Part shown: positions 6,845-8,658 of the stretch, in pieces | How positions within the stretch are numbered: the first letter of the stretch is position 1 | Layout: the number at the start of each line of letters is the position of its first letter | Assembly (NCBI GenBank): GCA_034440595.1 | Contig: JAWXCH010000404.1 | Span: 1-8,658, forward strand | DNA length: 8,658 nucleotides | Reading direction: 5' to 3' | Source: JAWXCH01 sp034440595 | GTDB lineage: Bacteria > Planctomycetota > Planctomycetia > Pirellulales > JALHPA01 | Notes under the pieces: model-generated | What the model saw: the letters and a program-made list of their open reading frames with translations, nothing else | Told to the model about the DNA's origin: nothing | Databases searched by the model: none | Program-made: the position numbers and the translations under genes

Positions 6845-6880
6845 TCCACGAAGGTGGGTGTCAACGCTGCCCCTTTTTTC

Positions 6881-6885
6881 GGAGA
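6881..6885 (+). promoter_or_regulatory. ribosome binding site deciding the AcuI-type start
   Basis: GGAGA lies eight bases before ATG 6894. The alternative starts at GTG 6858 and ATG 6939 lack such a site. Confidence 0.65.
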
Positions 6886-6893
6886 CCCCGTTA

Positions 6894-7922
6894 ATGGTGC
6901 CAGGACGCAATTCGGCTGATTTCACGCTACCTGTAACAATGCCTGCCATGATGGCATCTCAGCAGGCGGATGGCTCTGTTGATTGTCAATTGACCGAAAT
7001 CGCCACCGATCGCCTGCCCCCGGGCGACGTTACGATCCGCGTTCGCTACTCTTCGTTGAATTACAAGGACGCCTTGGCGTCTCAGGGTCATGCTGGCGTG
7101 GTGCGGAAATTACCTCATATCCCGGGAATCGACGCCGCCGGCGAAGTGGTCGCAAGCGGATCGCCGCAATTTTCTCCCGGCCAGTCTGTGGTCATCACCG
7201 GTTTTGGCCTCGGTAGCGACCAATGGGGAGCCCATGCGCAGTTCATCCGTGTGCCGGCGGAGTGGCTCGTTCCACTGCCAGAAGGTCTGTCGCTGCGGCA
7301 GGCGATGATTTATGGAACCGCCGGAATGACGGCCGCGATGTGTGTCGAGCAATTGCTGGCGAATGATATCAGTCCAAGCAGCGGACCAGTCGTTGTTACC
7401 GGTGCCAGCGGCGGAGTTGGCTCGATTGCGGTTGGGATTCTTGGTCGGCTCGGGTTTGAAGTCGCCGCTGTAAGCGGCAAACCGGCGGCGGCCGAACTGT
7501 TAACAGGGCTGGGTGCTTCGCGCATTCTGTCGCGCGAAGAAGCAACCGACAGGTCAAACCGCCCGATGCTCAAAGCCACCTGGGCAGGTGCAGTCGATAC
7601 TGTCGGCGGGTCGATACTTGCGACCATCGTCCGACAAATGCGATACAAAGGAACGGTTACCGCTTGCGGGCTAGTCGCTGGTGCCGAGCTTCCGCTCACT
7701 GTCTATCCTTTTATCTTGCGTGGAGTGCGACTGATCGGAATCGACTCTGGATTTTACCCGATTGAGCGGCGTGCTGCACTGTGGAGTAAGCTTGCCACCG
7801 AATGGCGCCCGGCCATGTTGGAGGAGCTTGCCGAGGAGGTGTCGCTACAGGATTTGCCTGCGAAGATTGAGGAAATCTTGCAAGGAAAGATCATCGGTCG
7901 CACGATCGTACGGGTTGATTGA
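6894..7922 (+). CDS. acuI: AcuI/YhdH-type NADPH-dependent oxidoreductase (acrylyl-CoA reductase family)
   Basis: A 342-residue zinc-free medium-chain dehydrogenase of the YhdH/AcuI group, whose studied members reduce acrylyl-CoA to propionyl-CoA with NADPH. The catalytic domain shows SLNYKDAL (54-61) and HIPGIDAAGEV (75-85); the cofactor domain has VVVTGASGGVGSIAV (166-180). The group-specific CGL...YPFILRGVRLIGIDS stretch (258-285) is the best evidence for AcuI rather than a generic quinone reductase. Start at ATG 6894 is chosen from its Shine-Dalgarno site; family similarity begins only near residue 16-20, so ATG 6939 (327 residues) is possible, with the extra residues unexplained. It is divergent from trxA and ends 17 bp before the convergent right-edge gene. 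The true substrate here is not shown; detoxifying acrylyl-CoA or related enoyl compounds is the family-based guess. Confidence 0.85.
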   Translation: MVPGRNSADFTLPVTMPAMMASQQADGSVDCQLTEIATDRLPPGDVTIRVRYSSLNYKDALASQGHAGVVRKLPHIPGIDAAGEVVASGSPQFSPGQSVVITGFGLGSDQWGAHAQFIRVPAEWLVPLPEGLSLRQAMIYGTAGMTAAMCVEQLLANDISPSSGPVVVTGASGGVGSIAVGILGRLGFEVAAVSGKPAAAELLTGLGASRILSREEATDRSNRPMLKATWAGAVDTVGGSILATIVRQMRYKGTVTACGLVAGAELPLTVYPFILRGVRLIGIDSGFYPIERRAALWSKLATEWRPAMLEELAEEVSLQDLPAKIEEILQGKIIGRTIVRVD

Positions 7923-7939
7923 GCTACCGAATTGTCACG

Positions 7940-8658
7940 TTATCTACCCGTAATTCCACCCCCCGAGGCGAATCCCCGCACGCCGGTCGAGCCAGCAACC
8001 GAAGGTGCGATATTCGATGGAATGGCACGTGAGGGTGCGGCACCGGATGGCCCAAATGAAGGTGCAACGGTTGAATTTTGCGAGCCTTGATATGGCACGA
8101 CGCGAGTACCACCACGAGTCGTCATCTGCTTGCGAGGCGGTCGCGGAAGCGGGTAGTACGGATCCGAATCGCTGCCGCCGTAAGGTCGATAAAACTCGGA
8201 GTAATAATAGCGCGGCCCACTATAGACGGGCGAATGGCGGGGGGGAGAGTAGACGGCCGCTGGCATTGGTTGCGCGGCGGATTGCATTTGGCCCGGTTCG
8301 CCCGGCATCGGCTGCTCGCTCCAACCATCCCCGGACCAAACGGCCCAGCGACCAGTCGGTTGCAGGTACCACCACTTACCTTGATGCATGCGATATCGCC
8401 ACGCCTCGGGCGATTCAGCTACCGGCTGGCTGGAGTCTGATTCTTTGGAGGTGGATTTGTCTTGCGAAGGTTGATCTGGCTTCACTTGAACTGAGTTGCG
8501 CCGGCTCGACTTGGCCGACTCAGCGTCGGGTATATTTGGCTCGCCTTCGGATTTTGTCGCTGGCTCTCTGGGCAAGACTAATTCAGGAGCATCCTCGGTA
8601 GAAATGGTTGCGGACGTACCGTCGTCGCTGGCCAAAACCGACTCTGCCGACGAATCGC
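7940..8658 (-). CDS. hypothetical low-complexity protein with tryptophan-rich core (5' end outside window)
   Basis: I do not recognise this gene. The reading frame stays open to the right edge, so the true start is probably outside; the TTG at 8635 is only the first possible start codon inside. Visible order: a hydrophilic, Ser/Glu/Pro/Lys-rich part (about 8430-8658); a compact segment at 8321-8401 with six tryptophans arranged as WRYR..QGKWWYLQP and GRWAVWSGDGW; a Met/Pro/Gln stretch; a Tyr/Pro-rich stretch (RYYYSEFYRPYGG) ending in a basic PRPPRKQ; and a tail repeating APS-type units. No catalytic motif, membrane helix or cysteine is visible in this part. Short W/Y-rich modules of this kind are, as I recall, common in planctomycete hypothetical proteins, often in exported ones, but the signal peptide cannot be checked here. 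The opposite frames contain long open stretches without any recognisable protein, so this strand is preferred. Confidence 0.65.
   Translation of the reverse strand, partial: DSSAESVLASDDGTSATISTEDAPELVLPREPATKSEGEPNIPDAESAKSSRRNSVQVKPDQPSQDKSTSKESDSSQPVAESPEAWRYRMHQGKWWYLQPTGRWAVWSGDGWSEQPMPGEPGQMQSAAQPMPAAVYSPPRHSPVYSGPRYYYSEFYRPYGGSDSDPYYPLPRPPRKQMTTRGGTRVVPYQGSQNSTVAPSFGPSGAAPSRAIPSNIAPSVAGSTGVRGFASGGGITGR

Noticed and set aside
525..7937. Identical 14-mer CTACCGAATTGTCA at 525-538 and 7924-7937
   Set aside because: One shared 14-mer is within reach of chance in a window this long, flanks differ, and the sites have unrelated contexts (rRNA leader and gap between convergent genes).
8005..8601. 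198-codon open frame on the plus strand opposite the right-edge gene
   Set aside because: Its product looks like a random translation with no domain. The minus-strand frame is longer, open to the edge and shows an ordered composition. Some doubt remains.

Overview
The window comes from a planctomycete. It opens with the 5' part of a 16S rRNA gene on the minus strand. That gene matches exactly the EUB338-II probe site (14-31), which is diagnostic for Planctomycetales, and the PLA46 signature (279-296). The moderate GC content and protein style would fit a Pirellula/Rhodopirellula-type organism, but the genus is a guess.

Layout. Positions 1-341 hold the partial 16S gene, reading leftward. Positions 342-1151 contain no protein gene. 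They hold the pre-16S leader, with a boxA-like antitermination site and a UUCG-capped hairpin next to the mature end, and two good sigma70-type promoters (P2 near 661-689, P1 near 896-923). The P1 transcript start and the P2 core are linked by an unusual interrupted inverted repeat. Positions 1152-4819 are part of a surface- or exopolysaccharide locus: a GT4 glycosyltransferase on the plus strand meets, stop codon to stop codon, a second GT4 glycosyltransferase on the minus strand. The second transferase lies 36 bp downstream of a Wzx-like flippase and is probably co-transcribed with it. No polymerase, initiating transferase or sugar-nucleotide gene is visible.

Positions 5048-7922 are metabolic: an L-2-hydroxyglutarate dehydrogenase/oxidase (lhgO), a strong intrinsic terminator, thioredoxin (trxA), and, divergent from trxA, an AcuI/YhdH-type medium-chain oxidoreductase. 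These three genes have recognisable Shine-Dalgarno sites; the polysaccharide genes do not. The right edge (7940-8658) holds the C-terminal part of an unrecognised low-complexity protein with a tryptophan-rich core, whose start lies outside the window.

Most of the window is ordinary. I see no CRISPR array, insertion sequence, toxin-antitoxin pair or defence system. The part most worth a second look is the double-promoter 16S leader with its long-range complementary arms. The tryptophan-rich hypothetical protein comes second.
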